DNA from: Hofstenia miamia | Lineage: Eukaryota; Xenacoelomorpha; Acoela; Hofsteniidae | Direction: 5' to 3' | NCBI GenBank assembly: GCA_900660155.1 | Contig: CABFPE010000044.1 | Span: 497,931 to 561,930, forward strand | Length of the DNA: 64,000 nucleotides | Part shown: positions 47,301-56,533 of the stretch, in pieces | Layout of the letters: each line of letters begins with the position of its first letter | How positions within the stretch are numbered: position 1 is the first letter of the stretch | The notes under the pieces: generated by a model | What the model was told of the DNA's origin: nothing | Database searches by the model: none | What the model saw: only the letters and a program-made list of their open reading frames with translations | Program-made: the position numbers and the translations under genes

Positions 47301-47661
47301 ATTGTATGGCGAAAGAAAGTATCTGGAATCCAAATTGATTCGTACATCTCACCTTTTAGAGTTAGACTTCCAAAGGTTTTGTTAAATTTCAAACGTGGAT
47401 CATTCCATTCTTGTCGGAAAATTACAGTTATGTCATATTTCTAAATTTTGCATAAACTACAATTTAAAAAAAATTACCATGTCCATGATATTGATTGGTC
47501 CCAAACTATGAATAGCAATTGAAGTGCTTACAATGACCGGTTTTCCTAAATCAGCATACATGCAAAATAGCATACATAAAATGAAATTACCATTAAAATT
47601 TGGTCGCAATCTCTTATCATAATCCTTTAGTGTGTGATTGAGCGCTCTGGTAACTTCTTGG
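22371..47661 (-). CDS. Cys-loop ligand-gated ion channel subunit, anion-channel type (7 exons, N-terminus missing)
   Basis: Seven minus-strand exons join in consistent phase to about 422 aa: 47591-47661, 47478-47545, 47220-47440, 40963-41045, 40775-40921, 32222-32583 and 22371-22688. In order: [11 protein letters not shown] at the N-terminus, [12 protein letters not shown], loop A WIPDTFF, the Cys-loop [15 protein letters not shown] (13 residues between cysteines), [20 protein letters not shown] before M1, M1 [18 protein letters not shown]2 with the anion-selectivity motif PAR at its start, M3, a short basic loop and M4 after [10 protein letters not shown]. Such subunits form pentameric channels gated by GABA, glycine, glutamate or other small ligands. 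No second extracellular disulfide is visible, as in GABA-A-type subunits; the ligand cannot be called. The signal-peptide exon was not found. Confidence 0.88.
22689..27741. other. Receptor intron (left part of 9.5 kb), no confident gene
   Basis: Mostly AT-rich with no recognised domain. The exception is a GC-richer patch at 23890-24150, listed separately. Confidence 0.5.
23890..24150. other. GC-richer patch with coding-looking frames on both strands
   Basis: Plus frame 23941-24150 reads a hydrophobic run ([17 protein letters not shown]) then [19 protein letters not shown] and a polar end. On the minus strand an open stretch reads [30 protein letters not shown] and STAQCL. Both look more like protein than the surrounding sequence, and both cannot be coding throughout. 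I recognise no family. It lies inside a receptor intron, so it could be an unrelated nested gene, an alternative exon or a transposon piece. Confidence 0.2.
27742..29209 (-). mobile_element. Tc1/IS630-like transposon, 1,468 bp, both ends present
   Basis: Terminal inverted repeats of roughly 80-100 bp start CCTTTTACCGACCAATTTAA on the left and CATTTTACCGACCAATTTAA on the right (reverse complement), each next to a TA (27740-27741 and 29210-29211). Inside the repeats CAATTTAAAATTA occurs several times at 20-30 bp spacing, likely transposase binding sites. A minus-strand transposase fills the centre. The complete ends and well-matched repeats suggest moderate age, but the gene is broken. Confidence 0.9.
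28120..29045 (-). pseudogene. Tc1/IS630-like (DD34E) transposase, broken
   Basis: The probable start is ATG 29045 ([14 protein letters not shown]). Helix-turn-helix pieces follow ([26 protein letters not shown]) with stops and a frame change between them. From 28767 to 28153, 204 codons are open: [24 protein letters not shown] (first catalytic Asp), [14 protein letters not shown] (second) and SAPLGPIE (Glu), with 34 residues between the second Asp and the Glu. A stop follows directly, then YWSTMK, where related proteins continue. It is one stop-rich N-terminus and one C-terminal stop away from a typical family protein. Confidence 0.88.
29434..30960 (-). mobile_element. RT-RNase H retroelement fossil (LTR/DIRS-type kin)
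   Basis: The minus strand carries reverse-transcriptase and RNase H domains in that order, in the style of LTR-class or tyrosine-recombinase retroelements and not LINEs. RT signatures such as RMLVDF and [11 protein letters not shown] lie around 30480-30250, and an RNase H-like region lies around 29780-29440. No terminal repeats, gag or integrase/recombinase could be seen. It is a partial, old, broken copy with many breaks, lying in the large receptor intron. Confidence 0.65.
30961..32221. other. Receptor intron, no confident gene
   Basis: AT-rich. Two short minus-strand stretches follow good acceptor-like sequences: one near 31595 (after TTTTCTATTCAG, reading [13 protein letters not shown]) and one near 31195 (after CCCTTCAG, reading [16 protein letters not shown]). 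Neither matches this receptor family, and both are skipped by the phase-consistent join of the flanking exons. A (TA)n tract lies at 32190-32200. Confidence 0.35.
32222..32583 (-). CDS. Receptor exon with M1, M2 and M3
   Basis: The acceptor AGTGTTTAG ends just above 32583 and the exon starts with GG, completing a Gly codon (phase 1). It reads [15 protein letters not shown], then M1, the PAR motif and M2 ([17 protein letters not shown]), [13 protein letters not shown]3 and a basic [10 protein letters not shown] end. The donor AAA|GTAGAT at 32221 is in phase 0, matching the last exon. A nearer AG at 32565 would lose the conserved GSFSALS. Confidence 0.88.
32841..32920. repeat. (AAT)n microsatellite, about 26 units
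   Basis: An uninterrupted 80-bp (AAT)n run directly abuts the 3' end of the minus-strand LINE and is best read as its (ATT)n tail. Confidence 0.95.
32932..35190 (-). pseudogene. LINE ORF2 (endonuclease plus reverse transcriptase), frameshifted
   Basis: The endonuclease block [15 protein letters not shown] lies near 35030 and the [10 protein letters not shown] block near 34790. RT blocks are [10 protein letters not shown] and YPACWKTSW (34150-34040), YRPISLLS (about 33990), then an open stretch at 33723-32932 with [15 protein letters not shown] (motif B), LLYVDE (motif C), [18 protein letters not shown] and the C-terminal [15 protein letters not shown]. At least four frame changes separate these blocks. 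Confidence 0.82.
35232..35969 (-). pseudogene. LINE ORF1, one in-frame stop
   Basis: It starts at ATG 35969 with [16 protein letters not shown], then a helical [20 protein letters not shown] lies at 35805-35807. Without a change of frame the reading goes on through a Pro/Ser-rich middle ([13 protein letters not shown]) to an RRM-like fold ([14 protein letters not shown], then [21 protein letters not shown]) and ends [11 protein letters not shown]1 proteins of this kind bind the element's RNA. Confidence 0.8.
36000..40276. other. Receptor intron (right part of 8.2 kb), unclassified remnants
   Basis: No confident gene. A plus frame at 36236-36430 ([19 protein letters not shown] to EERIMK) looks coding but is unidentified. 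A plus frame ending at 36635 has SPDLNLLE, reminiscent of a Tc1/mariner transposase end. CCCGTGCCTA at 38951-38960 recurs inverted at 38982-38991. A mariner-like end (CAAGGTTGGCCAAAAAGTTT) starts at about 39278. The 158-codon plus frame at 37370-37846 matches nothing. Confidence 0.35.
40277..40640 (+). pseudogene. Mariner transposase fragment
   Basis: An open stretch has [18 protein letters not shown] and [11 protein letters not shown], the catalytic GDE(T/S) block and the following SK..S.EWR block of mariner transposases. After a frame change it continues [13 protein letters not shown], equivalent to the FWD..G...D block. N-terminal and C-terminal parts are missing, so it is a dead internal fragment in the receptor intron next to the 40775-40921 exon. 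Confidence 0.75.
40775..40921 (-). CDS. Receptor exon (loop C region before M1)
   Basis: The acceptor GAGAGTTTAG lies just above 40921. TT completes Phe from the previous exon, then [11 protein letters not shown] follows, the family's YT...L.L.W block, and the exon ends NSYNRSMAT plus G (phase 1) at the donor ACAG|GTAAAT. It contains no cysteine. The intron to its left neighbour in the transcript is only 41 bp (40922-40962). Confidence 0.87.
40963..41045 (-). CDS. Receptor Cys-loop exon, 83 bp
   Basis: It opens after ATTTATTTAG with one base that completes Arg, then ISLYIK, the full Cys-loop and CPLLIES, and ends at TCTT|GTAAGT (phase 1). The length of 83 bp is, from my knowledge of the family, the same as the homologous exon in vertebrate GABA-A and glycine receptor genes. 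Confidence 0.92.
41225..41356. repeat. (TA)n tract with a 62-bp assembly gap
   Basis: Ns cover 41243-41304. The 18 bases ATGAAAATAGTAATATAT occur both just left (41214) and just right (41305) of the gap, each followed by TA repeats, so the gap flanks probably overlap. Confidence 0.9.
41357..43370. other. Receptor intron (right end of 6.2 kb), no gene seen
   Basis: AT-rich sequence with no recognised domain or paired terminal repeats. Confidence 0.5.
43371..46575 (+). mobile_element. ZMYM-type hAT transposon relic
   Basis: The left end CAGAGGTGGATTGGTACACC with a GC-rich GGGCCGG segment looks like the terminus of this hAT group. A broken transposase follows on the plus strand to about 46570. 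I could not find a matching right end; the cox1 numt begins some 290 bp further on, so the right end may have been lost. It lies in the largest gap between receptor exons, antisense to the receptor. Confidence 0.7.
43973..46570 (+). pseudogene. hAT transposase, ZMYM1-like, broken
   Basis: It starts [19 protein letters not shown] at 43973. Blocks in order: [12 protein letters not shown] and [14 protein letters not shown] (44300-44500, the TTF-type zinc region), [15 protein letters not shown] and [14 protein letters not shown] (44640-44840), [19 protein letters not shown] and [14 protein letters not shown] (45007-45150), [17 protein letters not shown] (45210-45260), [14 protein letters not shown] (45480), and the dimerisation domain VACERSF...[14 protein letters not shown] (46355-46480). 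Several stops and frame changes interrupt it. The catalytic Asp of QLDTTQ is visible. This is a remnant of a DNA transposon and not a domesticated gene. Confidence 0.85.
46863..47186 (-). pseudogene. Nuclear copy of mitochondrial cox1 (numt)
   Basis: The minus strand reads cytochrome c oxidase subunit I: an N-terminal NNGVAT-like piece, then YPPL, VDLAIFS, AGISSI, a degraded linker, [27 protein letters not shown] and FFDPAG, where it stops. Internal deletions and a frame change show that it is not functional. FFDPAG is at 46863-46885 and the homology breaks at once beyond it, marking an insertion edge. In this family the protein is the catalytic subunit of mitochondrial complex IV. The insertion lies inside a receptor intron only some 35 bp from the donor at 47219. 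Confidence 0.87.
47220..47440 (-). CDS. Receptor extracellular exon, 221 bp
   Basis: It opens after CAAAATTTAG in phase 0 with [12 protein letters not shown], continues NDPRLKF, the [10 protein letters not shown] loop [17 protein letters not shown] and CSS, and ends CG|GTAAAA (phase 2). The 221-bp length is, as I know it, that of the homologous vertebrate exon. Loop A and the RQ.W.D.RL block are diagnostic. Confidence 0.92.
47478..47545 (-). CDS. Receptor extracellular exon, 68 bp
   Basis: It is bounded by GATTTAG above and the donor ATG|GTAATT below. GA completes Gly, then [16 protein letters not shown] and INIMDM follow, the family's second beta strand. The intron to the next exon is 37 bp (47441-47477). 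68 bp is the length of the homologous vertebrate exon. Confidence 0.9.
47591..47661 (-). CDS. Receptor N-terminal exon, 71 bp
   Basis: It opens after AAATTTTTAG (phase 2) with [18 protein letters not shown] and ends RPNFN plus G (phase 1) at AATG|GTAATT. YD.R.RPN(F/Y).G is the standard start of the mature extracellular domain. The intron to the next exon is 45 bp (47546-47590). The upstream signal-peptide exon should end in phase 2 and was not found. Confidence 0.85.
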
Positions 47662-48123
47662 CTAAAAATTTGTTGAAATATGTTTCCAAAAAACGGGCAT
47701 TTTTATGATGATCTCAAATTCAAACATTTAGTTTCAATGAAACCAAATTAGCAATATATATTAGAGCTCGCAATCCCAGAATCCCGTTTAATATTTCAAG
47801 TCCCTGGATTCTCTTTTGCAATCGGGCTTCTTATTCAAATACAAAAATCATCTATAAAAGATTTAGAATTTTACATTTTCCCTTTAAGTTTTTCCTTATG
47901 TAATTTGAAACAATAAAGAGAAATTTTTCGCACATAAAGTCCCGTTTGCAAACAAATGCCTTGTTTTCAAACAATTAATGGTGTAGTTGAGTTGTGGATA
48001 GCGATTCATTCTCTGGAATAGAGGGAATATTTGTCTTCATTGAATCCCAGCTTGATGTATTTTTGGAAATGAATCTAGGCATTGCAAAATTGTTTAAAGA
48101 TTACGAGTCCTATGCGTGTAAAA

Positions 48124-48155
48124 ACCAAGGACGTTAATATACAAACGTCCTTGGT
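48124..48155. repeat. Perfect 12-bp inverted repeat with 8-bp loop
   Basis: ACCAAGGACGTT at 48124-48135 and its exact complement AACGTCCTTGGT at 48144-48155 enclose AATATACA. No T run follows and no gene ends here, so a terminator reading has no support. Confidence 0.9.
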
Positions 48156-51139
48156 AATACACACAATTAGAATCTTGGTAATACAATTTTTCGAATGCTT
48201 ACAAAAGCTAAGCAACAGAGGTTGCTGGGAGGGCTGGATAGTCCAAATAGTTGGCACTTACTTTTGCATTAAACCTTTTAAAATTTAAGAACTGTAAGCA
48301 TTGTATAGGAAGGACCTCAGTTGAATCCCTCCAATAATAATATTGTTCCTTAGCTCCTGATTGCTTATTCTGAAATGAGGCGGCCACAGATAAAATATGT
48401 TGCCTATATACAGGTACCTGCTTTCAATATCACAGCGAAATGGTTCATTGTGATCAACTTAATGCAAACTTTATGGTATGATACATTTGAAATTATGTCT
48501 AAAATTAGGCTAAAATTTGTATATATCGGGATAGGAACATATACTAATGCACAGATTAAAGTAAATCCCTAAGCAAGGAAATACTGATAATATATCAAGA
48601 ACTGTTACGTGAGAAATATTCTTTGAAATATAATTTTTTCAATTTTTACAATATAAGGATCTACACAGCGATAGCATACACCTGTTATCATAATTGAACT
48701 GCAGATAACAATACAAATTATAGCGATCATTAGTTTAAGGATTTAAAATCTATGACCAAGCGTAAATGTATACTGTGCTTTGTTAGTCACATTTCACTTA
48801 AACTCTTTTTTGTCTGAGATTATGAATGTTAATAAAAGGAAAGTTCAAATGGATAAGCATTCCGGTACTAATTATTGGATTCTAATGCACATAATGTCGA
48901 CTAGAAATGGCAATTTCATAGTTCCTGGTTCCTACATATAAACGCATTATAGCTTTATTTAAAATTTATTTTATTAAAGTATTTTACACGCATGAATAAT
49001 GAGTAATTTTTAATTCGATTAGACGAAATTCAGCTAAATGAATAACCTTTGATTTAAAGATATTTCTTCTTCATTTTGATTGCCATTGTCGTTAAATGTT
49101 GCAGATGAACTATTCAATTGATCTCTAAAAATTTAGTTAAATATGTAATTTCAAAGCAAAACTAGTATAAAATAATAATCTAGTTGCCCACGTTGTATAG
49201 TTTTCTAGTCCTAGCAATGAGTTTACACAATAACAAACAACTTTACTGTTAGGTGATTTCCTAACTAATAAAAATTATTGTTCAATTTCATTCAGAAAAG
49301 TTTATCGCCAGTGCTTTTCCTTTTAGATATTTCTCGATTACATTAATTTTTTCTTTGGGTTTTATTTTTATTTCTATGTAACGTTCTAGAACCCTTTCTT
49401 TAGATACATGTACATGTACAACTATTTTTGTACATTATTTTTTGTTTAGATGTTTTTCTCAGATAAACATCCAATATTGTAACACTTTTATCGTATCATC
49501 ACTCTTCGAAGGATTGGATATATTAATTCATGAATAACAATGAATTTCATTCTCCAAACCTGCATTTGCTTTAAATGTAATAGATATGCATATTTAAATT
49601 GCAATGAAATTCAATTTTACTTATTGTTGAGTGCTCACTAAATTTCATCATTTAAAAGGATAAACAGATTCTCCTCACGTAAAAGAATTTTCCAGAAACC
49701 TACTAGAAAATTGGAAAATCTTGAGGCATGGAGAAACATGCCTTAATGGAAAAAAATTTTGAAAATTTCTAATAAAGCGTATTGACGTGACTGAAATATT
49801 TGAAAAAAAATTACTATTTTTCTTTGAAAATTTCGAGCTTTTAAAGAAGATTTAAATTTCCTCCATACACGTTCATGTAATTTTAAGGTTGCGAATCCAT
49901 GGTAGCAACAAAGAACTTTGACTGTTTCTTGATATGTGAAAAGATCTAGCAAATACATTGAGGCATGGGTAGGCAATGTCAGAGGTCACAGGGCCTCAAT
50001 GGGAATTAGAATCAAAAATTAAAAAAAGACTCTCCTCTATCACATTATACTTTCAGATTGAGAATAGCGTTAGTATTTTTTGAGCTATAACCATTAAAAA
50101 AAATTCTAGCATCATAAAAATTTTTCAAAAATCCCCGGACAAATAATGGTTAAATATTGAAAGAAAATTGAAATAATGTTGTGAAATCCATATAGGTAGT
50201 ATAATTCGCAATGATATTCCACTAAGAATATCCAAAATAAGCAGTAAGAGCTAGCAAGGACATCATTATGCAGGACTCACAGATCTGGACAATGAGTAAA
50301 GTTTATTATCCATACTTTTAAATTATTAATCGCAAAATTCATGCCAATTTATTGAGCTTATATTGATGCTATGTGATATATGGTATTAAAAAATGTATTG
50401 TGTTGTGTACAAAACATATGCGTTATATATCTCATTTATGTAAATTTAGAATCAGAAATATCTTCAACAAAAGACTGTCAAAAGTGTTCGTATATTGAAT
50501 GCATATAATACCATGATTTAAAGATTAGTTAAGTAGACATGGAATGGAAAATGACTAATGTTTATCGCCATTCGATTGGAGAGAGATCGAAGATGTTAAG
50601 CAACCAATAAATCAATATCTATGTTTCGGGTCTGGTCAGGTTGGGTCGGCTTTTGTAGTAAATTTTTTGGTTGGGTTCGGGTCTATACTGAAGTCATATT
50701 GTTACTCTCTAATGGGGAAACTATTGACATATCATTAATAATAATGTATATGCTCGAGGCATTACACGATTACAGGAATGTCCAACATAGTTTTCAGCCA
50801 CCTTGAACATTCGAATAACAACTCTGAAAAGTATTGTGAAATTGGTTTCCGATGGGACCACAAATTGATAATGAATAATGTATTTGCTAAAGCCAAATTT
50901 GAAACAAGAAACTGTTATGGTAGATGATTTCTCATTCATACTAAGGGATAACAATGGCTAACCCAGACCCGTAACGAGGAGTGATTTCTCAGATGGGACC
51001 TGAACAAATTTAGGAAAGGCTCAGATTTAAATTTTGTCCTGATATTGATGTCCCTATTCAGGGTCTTGCACCAATATATTGTAGCAATAAAATTGCAATT
51101 ACTTTCGTGATGAAAAACTGTTTACAACAATATTTGAAG

Positions 51140-51212
51140 ATGTGATAAAATTTTATAGCAAATGATTTGTTTATTTAATAAACAATTCATTTGCTATAAA
51201 ATTTTATCACAT
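51140..51212. repeat. 34-bp-arm inverted repeat with 5-bp loop
   Basis: The left arm 51140-51173 (starting ATGTGATAAAATTTTATAGC) pairs with 51179-51212 with a single mismatch, loop TTTAA. Such a long near-perfect palindrome could form a cruciform or, if transcribed, a hairpin. Confidence 0.92.
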
Positions 51213-54099
51213 TTTCGAATTATTTATGATAGACTAAGAATTATTAATTTAATAATTTTTAGTCAATCATGAAGTAATTCGAAGAGAACTATATTTCTAA
51301 TTGTCAAGAGTAAAAACCACATATGGCAAATGAAGAAAGTCATATTGTAAAAGTAATGCAAATTATGAAAGTTTTCTGCTAAAGCAAGCAGAATCTATAT
51401 TATGCAGATCTCGGCGCAAGACATTCAAGAAAAATATATAGTTTCGTTCTCAATTTTGGCGCATGTTTGCAATATATACAATTGCATTGTAACTGATGAA
51501 TGATGAAGAGCAAATTCTTACAGCAAATACTAAAAAATCATAAAAATAGGTTACAGAATATGGATTCTATTTGGTACAAATGATGTGGTTTATGATTTAG
51601 AGATATGTGCTGATAAAATGAAATTTTAAATGAAGTCATTGTCAATGCTGATTGTGAGTGTTTATATATATTCTTCTCAAATTGTTACTCACCATTTATG
51701 AATAATTTCAGAACGGAGAAATTATAAACTGTTTGCTGATAACTTCATTTGAATTTTATTATTAAGATAGTCAAAATATTGTAACATTTTCCCCAATGGC
51801 ATGAAAAAGCAAAGTGGAGTGGTTAATTTGTTGCAGAACCCCGTGTGATCGCGAAATGTTTAGATAATTCAGTTTTCTTAATGTCTAACTACACAGATAC
51901 TGGTAGCTCAATTCATAGAAGCTCTGGTGGTTGTAGACATGAATACAATAGATACACAGAATATGTAAATACCTTGTTTGTTCCTGAAGTCATATAAATT
52001 TTGATCCAAAACATCATTCCAAATCTCTTTTCAACTCATTATCAATTAAAGTAATCAATTGGGTTTATATACAGAAGGGTGTCAGAAAACATAGGAATCG
52101 ACAAAAAACAACAACAAAAGTTGCTCTCTTTATGGAATTCAAGCGATTCGCTGATAAATTTCTTCATCATCTTCTTCCACAAACAATTAAACGAGATAGA
52201 CCACCCTCGACTAATTTCAATTATGCTCGCAGACGCCTTGCAAGCCCATTTAACCTTGTGTCAAATAGAATTTTGCCTGAATTGCATTTTCCAGTAGCTA
52301 AACCACATGTGTGCACACAAGTTACCTCCTCTGATTGTCTGTAAGATTGTTTTCAACAAATTCTCTTAAAATGCAGTGAGTGGATCATTATAAAAATAAT
52401 TCTAGGGTTACCGATTGGTTCAACTTAGATCCCATTAAATTTTCACTTTGATCCGAATTTACGTCTGTGAGATAGAGCTAATTTCATGCACTTTTAGTAG
52501 CTAATATCCATTCATAGGAGGCATATGTCAATCTGTAATATTGAGATTTTCTGAATGATGCGTGCAGAAGATTAGATTTGCAATCTAACTAAATTATTGT
52601 ATTATACTTGGCGAAGGTCTCGGATTTCTCTTGGTAATCGTTCATTTTGCTGAATATTGTTAAAAAAAATATCATTGCTATTTGACAATAAATATTAATT
52701 CATCAAATCGAAATAGTTCCAAATGACAAGGACATTCTTTAATCATGATCATTTACATAAAATCTTCAATCAAGTTCAAAAGATTGAAAATATAATAATT
52801 GAAACAAGCTCTAAAATTGCATGTTGTAATTCGGATGTCAAAAGAAGAACTCCGCAATGAATATATTAGTCTGGCGCTTTGATTATATTACTTTGCAAAT
52901 CGAATACTATCATCCCCGTATTCATAATTGGCGTCACTGCTGCATTTGGCTGTGTAAATTATAATATATTAATAAATATGATATCTAAGAAGAAAGAATT
53001 TTCCTAAATGGATTATCGCTCTAACTATCTCATTTTTGCAAAATCGCATGCATAGGGTACATAAAGGAACTAATATTTCTAGTATCTTCACACCTACCAC
53101 TGGAACACTAAAATGTTGTCTTCTCTTAGATTAAATTTTCCTAATCTACATCAATAACGCTTCCTCTAATTCCTTACTAAACCTTATGCCCAGGTAGACT
53201 ATAATCTCCTGCACGAAAGTAAACTGCATTTTGAGCGCATTTTTCAATGCCAAGTGATCGTAAATGTCATGTGATTGTTTATACAGACAAGGGATTTGTG
53301 CTGCATATTTCTTTCTTTCATTTATTGCATTGTAGATTACGTACAGTGATGAAATATAAAGGCGTCATCACTCATAATTTGTTGTTATCGAATTTCTCAA
53401 TTCATAGTAATTATTTTCAAATGGCATTAGAATAGAGAGATTAGAGACTCATCTGAAACACAATATTGATCATCTTCATTGGTTCATAAGAGAATGGTTG
53501 AATAGGGCAAAGGGCGTGATCAGGAAATTCATCAATGTTCGCAGAGGTCCTTTTCGAAGTTAGAAACGCATTCCCATATGACATTAATACATGTTTGGAA
53601 CAGTATCCAGGCAAAAAAATTAATACCTTGGTCATTTTTTAATGTACCAGTAGAATGGAGCAAAATTCAATGTTTGAACAGTGATCAAAGAATTCTTATC
53701 AATAATTTTGCTTTGAATAATCAGCATAGTTTTCACAATCCTGAACTTCAAGGTTTCCATCATATGAGCTAATGAATACTGGTTGTGGGGGCATGCTGAA
53801 ATCAAAGCTTATGGCAAACACCCGGGAATTCTTAAACGAGATAAAGATGTGACACCACTGCAAAACTGTTTACAACAGATATTTTACACAATGCTATGAG
53901 CAATTTGCCTATTTCTCTGAATGCTGTGTTGATGCAGCAAGGAAATGATTTTGAACATTTACTGTCGCTCTTAAATAAACCCCTATATAATTCTTTGAAA
54001 CAATATATGCTTCATTAATATTTACCATCTTCATTAATATTCAACTTATGCTTGCAAAAATATTTTTACAATTTGTTACAATTCAATACTATAGATTTC

Positions 54100-54520
54100 A
54101 CTGCTAGGTGCAAATGCATGTGTCATCTGCATATTGGATTAAATTTTAATGAGTTATAGAATGCATGTCATTTACTCAAATAGTAAAAAGAAGAGGAACT
54201 AGAATTGTTCCTTGAGGCACCCCATTGTAAACCGGCAACTATTCCGAAAAATTTCGTTTAATGTAACTCTCTGGCATCGTTGATTAAGGTAACTAGATAT
54301 GAATTGCTTACTACTACAAGAAAATCCTAAGTGAGATAGTTTTTCAATTAGTATGTTATAATTAATAGAATCAAAAGCCTTTGAGAGATTTAAGCAAGCT
54401 ATAGTTACAATTTGTCAGTAGCATTAAATAATGCATCACTTGTGAGCAAAATGTTAACAGTTTTTGACCGGTAAGAGTTTAAAAATTGTTATAGGATCAT
54501 AAACATTTCTCAAAACTCCC
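54100..54520 (-). mobile_element. Jockey/CR1-like LINE RT fragment
   Basis: The minus strand reads a SKAFDSINYNIL-like motif A (about 54390), then a region equivalent to SSYLNQRCQRV, motif B GVPQGTILVPLLFTI (54225-54180) and motif C NLIQYADDT (about 54130). The match to the LINE at 15.1 kb (SQRTILGPLLFSIYV, NLIQYSDDT) is close enough for the same family. Frame changes and a stop show that it is dead. Confidence 0.75.
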
Positions 54521-54946
54521 CAAGCTATTTAAAATTAAGACCCCATGGGAGAATGCTTGAGGGAAAGCTCGATTTGAGTGTTTTAAGCTTGTGGATTGAT
54601 TTAATGAAAAGTTAATAAACTACGCCACTGATTTTTAAATTCAGAATTTCCAATATTTATTACCAAACTATGATTGACTTTCTTAAGCTAAATATTTAAT
54701 ACTAAAAGCGCCAGTATTTGCTATTGCCTTTACTTAACCATTTTAATTTCGGGTCATTTGTCCAATTTATCGGTTCTGTTAACTAACAGAAAACAACGAT
54801 CTTGCTAAATTACAACATCTTGTAATTTACATAAACAATATTGTTGACTAATTGTACTTTTTGATTTATTGTCTTTGAAGGGGAGAAAATTAATAATCAT
54901 ATTTACTAGAAGTGAAACTAATATATTGCAATAAATCTATATTGTT

Positions 54947-54983
<37 letters not shown>

Positions 54984-55425
54984 GCTAAATTACGAAAACA
55001 TACGTAGCATTTGAATTTTCGACCACATCTAGAACTTCTGGGATACTTGAGCTAAATAAATTTTGTTAGAAAATACTATGTAATGCTGTCAATGGTCAAA
55101 TAAGTTTTAATAATGTAAAACTGTTTACAATGTACATATTGTGATATTGAAATTGATTTTGTTTATTGATAGATTGTGAATAATATCAAAGTAAGCCTAT
55201 GAAAATATTAATTGGCTTACAGTCTAATCTCAGAACTATTAATGTGATTGTAGTTTTTACGCTTTTCTGTTATCGCCCTTGTATCAACTGCGCTTCGAGC
55301 TTACTCAGTTCATTCTAAATATTCTCCAAAATTCCCCAAACTACAAACAACTCATGTCCCACTCCACAAACAAGTATATCTAAGTGTTTTTTATAATTGA
55401 TATGATGCCTGTTTGTACCTTGAAA
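54521..55425. other. No gene seen; contains (TA)n at 54949-54977
   Basis: AT-rich, with one TA microsatellite of about 14 units. Confidence 0.5.
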
Positions 55426-56533
55426 ACATTTATTTTGGAAGAATTGAGTCTAAAAGTAACATCCATCACAAGTTGATGGAGAAAATCTGAGATTTAAGAT
55501 ATATACTCAAATCAGACAATTAGAATGCGTACAAACACAATTTAGAAATCACTACTTTCAATTTACACAAGCAATTTTATATTGTAATTTTAAAATTTTA
55601 AATATTCTAATCACACATTGAATAATGAATTATTTTTCATTCTGCGATTTTTTTAACAACAATACAATAACACTGTTTGCTTTGCTCCTTGACATTTTCA
55701 AATATTGCATTTAATATTTCAACATTTGCAAACTGCAGCAACTGTAAGCCTATCACGGGCGTATATTATGGGTCCTCATTAATTAATATTTTGCAGCAAC
55801 ACTTGTTTTAAAATTTCTTAACTAATTCAGCACCTGTGAATGTGAAGTGAAATAGTAATGCACAATTGCATATTTTGTTAACATATATCATACCCCATTT
55901 AATCAAATTGTGCCTCCAATGCTGTTCATTCTACTTTCTTATAGAATCGAAATTATAGCTGAAAATCAATGCTTTTATTACATTTATTTTGGAAGAATTG
56001 AGTCTAAAAGTAACATCCATCACAAGTTGATGGAGAAAATCTGAGATTTAAGATATATACTCAAATCAGACAATTAGAATGCGTACAAACACAATTTAGA
56101 AATCACTACTTTCAATTTACACAAGCAATTTTATATTGTAATTTTAAAATTTTAAATATTCTAATCACACATTGAATAATGAATTATTTTTCATTCTGCG
56201 ATTTTTTTAACAACAATACAATAACACTGTTTGCTTTGCTCCTTGACATTTTCAAATATTGCATTTAATATTTCAACATTTGCAAACTGCAGCAACTGTA
56301 AGCCTATCACGGGCGTATATTATGGGTCCTCATTAATTAATATTTTGCAGCAACACTTGTTTTAAAATTTCTTAACTAATTCAGCACCTGTGAATGTGAA
56401 GTGAAATAGTAATGCACAATTGCATATTTTGTTAACATATATCATACCCCATTTAATCAAATTGTGCCTCCAATGCTGTTCATTCTACTTTCTTATAGAA
56501 TCGAAATTATAGTTGAAAATCAATGCTTTTATT
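55426..56533. repeat. 554-bp head-to-tail tandem duplication
   Basis: 55426-55979 is repeated at 55980-56533. On reading both copies I find one substitution near the end (AGCTGAAAATC against AGTTGAAAATC). There is no N at the junction. The unit has no gene; microhomology (ATTACA/AACATT context) lies at the edges. Confidence 0.93.

Larger units (their letters stand above)
47662..54099. other. 6.4 kb with no confident gene
   Basis: AT-rich sequence that should contain the missing first exon of the receptor, promoter included, but no minus-strand signal-peptide frame with a phase-2 donor stood out. A minus frame at 49976-49743 (77 codons, LLDLFTYQETVKVLCC) and plus frames at 52079-52344 are unclassified. 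Two strong inverted repeats are listed separately. Confidence 0.4.

Noticed and set aside
48124-48155. Reading the hairpin as a terminator or CRISPR unit
   Set aside because: This is eukaryotic sequence, there is no T run and no repeated unit with spacers.
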